Below are positions 61,560 through 64,000 of a stretch of 64,000 bases of DNA, piece by piece. A model generated the notes under the pieces. That model had not been told where the DNA came from. It made no database searches and worked only from the letters and a program-made list of their open reading frames with translations. How positions within the stretch are numbered: the stretch's first letter is position 1; every line of letters begins with the position of its first letter. Both the position numbers and the translations under genes were made by a program. The stretch covers positions 11,734,379 through 11,798,378 of the forward strand of contig CM044880.1 of assembly GCA_024500155.1 (NCBI GenBank). Direction: 5' to 3'. Source of the DNA: Chenopodium formosanum. Its lineage: Eukaryota > Streptophyta > Magnoliopsida > Caryophyllales > Amaranthaceae.

Positions 61560-62593
61560 CTCATGCTTCCGTTCTATTCGATCACTCAGAACAGATGAAG
61601 CTTAAAAAACTCTGTCCCCATGATTGCGTCATAGTCATCTCCCGGTATTTTGGGGAGAGCGCACTTGCGACCCAGAAGGTCAGGTTTCTTATTATACCGA
61701 CGCATCTCCCGGTTCTCTTTATGGGTTGGGGCAGACAACAAATAAAACCGCGTCTTCCAATCGTCGTACTTGGACACCTTGTCCAATGTCATCTGGTACT
61801 TTGGAAGGGTGGTCAAAGTGTACCACGCCCTTCAGCCACCTGGGTTGCGACTCAAGTAATGCACGTGGGTAAACGCCTGCCAGCTGGGGTTCAAGTTCTG
61901 CATCTCACAGGTGGCAACATACCCCAGAATATTGCCCCATGAGTTTGGTGAGAGTTTTCAGGCTCCTAAGCCATAAGCCCTAAGAATAGCTCTCACCGCA
62001 TGGTGAAGAGGGAAGCGGAGACCTGCCAAAAACGCTGCCTCATAACATCCAAAGTAGGCGTCGGCGTTCGGCTGGTCATCCTCCTAGGCTATAAGCAGGC
62101 GGTGCCCAGATGGTATAACCTTTACCCAAGGGCCGTTTCTTTACAAAACCCTCTATGTCGTTTATCATGATGTCTCTGTCCTTAGCAGAGACATGAATTA
62201 TGAAAGGATCGTCCTTATCCTCCCATTTTTTCTCTCCTCAACCTCAGTATCCTCAAGCGGAGGGAGGGGAGTGTCACTATCATCCTCAGAGCTTGACCCT
62301 GAGGCGGAGTCTTCATCGTCTCCTTGGTCACCGGCTGACCCAGAAGTGGACTCTTCCCCGTTTTCGTGTACAGGGTCAGCTTGATCAATTTCCATCTGGG
62401 AAACGATTTCTTCACCGTCTCTACCCTCATGCAAAATTGTATCGCTGGGGGTTCTTGGGATGCTAGATGGGGAATACTCCCTAGAACCTTTGTTACCCTG
62501 AGACCCCTCAACCGGGGTTACCTCTCTAGACGGTACTTCCAAAGTACCGTCTCCTCGACGCCGTCTGGTGGCCGTCTGTTTGGTTCTGGCCAT
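61560..62593 (-). pseudogene. Gypsy-associated ORF (Transposase_28 type), broken
   Basis: The frame from 62593 encodes an N-terminus MARTKQTATRRRR, then an acidic Ser/Asp/Glu stretch. After frame changes near 62200 and 62080, further pieces match the putative gypsy-type transposon domain: EAAFLAGLRFPLHHAVRAIL near 61990-62045, SPNSWG, then WKTRFYLLSAPTH near 61740. The order is usual for the first ORF of plant gypsy elements, but stops and shifts break it. The first eight residues equal those of histone H3. Confidence 0.65.
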
Positions 62594-62599
62594 CGTGTC

Positions 62600-63290
62600 C
62601 TACACAGACACATAGATGGTCAGTTGGAGAGTATAATATTGCTCCAAGCACCCAGAGCCGGCACTCCCAGTCCTAGACTCAGCCGTCCCGGGTGACCGGC
62701 TGACTACTAACCAAGGCTGTGCCGTGTGTGTTGGTGATGAGTCCATTTATTGAAAGGGGTAGAGGCGGTACCTTACGTTTGTCTCTAAAAGGGGGGCAAA
62801 GGGCGAGGTCCGATTGAGTTGCTGCAAAAGAAGATCCTGCTTGCTTGAGGCACAGGCGGTCGATAACCAGCTGACGCAGGCGGGAGAAATGCAAGGTTTA
62901 TGTTCACACAAAGACGGTAGGTAGACTCTCTCTCTCTAGAAACTCTTTGACTTTATCTCTCTAGAATGTTTTATTAGAAACGTCCAAAACTAGAGGGGTA
63001 AAGTTAGTATTTATAAAGGGGTAAATTTGAGGGTAATTTCGTAATTTCCCCGGAATGTGAAAAGTTAAAATTTTCACAGTAAAAAAAAAAAAACCCTTTT
63101 GAACAGCCACCTATGGAAGAGTGACATGTGTCACAGATGCCACGTGGCGCGCCACATCACATATGTGAGGGGCAAATATTTTGGGTAATTTTACCCATGC
63201 CACGTGGCCCAATCAAGCCTTGACACGTGTCATATGTCAGTTGGTCCAAACTGGGCCAATCTCCTTTTGACACGTGTCTCTCCTTGAACT
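62600..63290 (-). mobile_element. Gypsy LTR/leader, minus strand
   Basis: Upstream of the broken ORF on the minus strand is a CTTTATAAATACTAAC promoter-like box (about 63008-63022) followed by a CT/GA-rich leader, similar in layout to the gypsy LTR at 2850-3330. CCACGTGGC motifs lie at 63140-63210. LTR ends are not resolved. Confidence 0.4.
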
Positions 63291-63299
63291 TGGGAAGAA

Positions 63300-63660
63300 A
63301 AGGCGGCCTTCATCGGCCCAAATCCCGAGAAAGCCGCAATGCAGCGCAGCCCATAATAATTATGTCAGAATGACCTAATTAGGGGCACATTTACCAAAGA
63401 CCCTATAAATAGGGAGATTTCCCTTTTTTTTGAGAGATCTACATTTATTACAGCATACCCTACATACATTCTCTTACATAAGAAAATCCGCTGATCTCAG
63501 AATTCGAGAAGATCTTACCTCTTTTTCCGCACTTTCTCCCATTATTCTTCAAGTACTAACTTGACTGCCGGAGGCGGAGCTCCAACCATTCGGAGTCTCC
63601 CTTGTTTTGCAAATACAGACCGCGCGCAACCAATCTCTGAGCTGTAAATCTCCCGAGGGA
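63300..63660 (+). mobile_element. LTR-like promoter region, plus strand
   Basis: CCCTATAAATAGGGAG at 63401-63416 is a strong plant TATA context on the plus strand. It is followed by a leader and a TTGACTGCCGGAGGCGGAGC segment typical of the R/U5 part of Tat-type LTRs. It faces away from the minus-strand promoter at 63010. Confidence 0.45.
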
Positions 63661-64000
63661 CAAAAACACCCAAAACACCAATAAATACTCCAAGGAATTA
63701 TTGTTTTACATTTTATCATTTTTATATTCGTTGTAGTTTTTTCTAAAGCTCTAGTTTCTCATATCATCTCCATGGATGATTCTTGGATTTATGATTTCAA
63801 TTGTTAGAAGTATCTTTTATTCCTTTTAATTTAATTATGTTTTCTTTTTTAGATTTATTTTTATTGTTTTTTCATGTTTGACTAGTTTATTTTCTGGGGT
63901 TTGGAAATCCATATGTTTATATAATGAATCACGATTAATATTTGTTGGTGATTTGATTAAGCTTTGATATCTCCAACTGATGGTTTTTTTAGTTAATCTT
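63661..64000. other. AT-rich tail of the window
   Basis: I see no supported gene or repeat in this end segment. Confidence 0.3.

Noticed and set aside
1..64000. tRNA, rRNA or CRISPR features
   Set aside because: I saw no cloverleaf-type gene, rRNA segment or spaced identical repeats. A tRNA scan would be needed to exclude a missed tRNA.

Overview
The window is nuclear DNA of a flowering plant, almost certainly a eudicot. It has GT-AG introns, a plant-type ESCRT-III gene, a patellin, malectin-like LRR receptor kinases and a dense load of plant transposons. Nothing in the sequence fixes the species. A member of the Amaranthaceae (spinach/beet group) is only a guess.

Layout: 1-3330 is a broken minus-strand Ty3/gypsy element (RNase H end, foreign LTR piece, protease, gag, 5' LTR/leader). 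3829-4370 is a LINE RNase H fragment. 5713-10331 is a six-exon SNF7/VPS32 (CHMP4) gene on the plus strand. 10558-14060 is a MITE-rich spacer. 14905-16607 is a four-exon patellin (SEC14-GOLD) gene on the plus strand.

17040-50142 holds three tandem minus-strand paralogues of an LRR-I (malectin-like, LRR, kinase) receptor, called A, B and C here. I could place every exon of A and B in phase. Their signal-peptide exon lies far upstream (31836-31980 for A, 42959-43097 for B), so intron 1 is about 9.9 kb in A and 5.7 kb in B. Intron 1 of A contains a 6.3-kb LINE, a CACTA fragment and MITEs. Each repeat unit also carries a decayed extra kinase 3' end downstream. Copies B and C share 3'-flank sequence, and all three copies show old LTR-like sequence in or near intron 1. 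This points to duplication of a multi-kilobase block followed by independent transposon insertions. Copy C has no exon 1 in the window and has lost one splice acceptor AG. Two Mutator-like elements sit back to back in a single 9-bp target upstream of B.

50290-64000 is a transposon graveyard: a copia end, a Stowaway, a solo LTR with a 5-bp target duplication that holds a CACTA element, a rearranged TRIM, a dead copia split by three MITEs, and a decayed gypsy ORF whose protein begins like histone H3.

The host genes act in separate processes: endosomal membrane scission (SNF7), phosphoinositide/membrane traffic (patellin) and cell-surface signalling (the kinases). I see no operon-like or jointly acting new system. 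The points most worth checking are the long intron 1 with its distant signal-peptide exon, the stacked MULEs, the splice-site loss in copy C, the H3-like N-terminus and the inverted GATATC repeat array.
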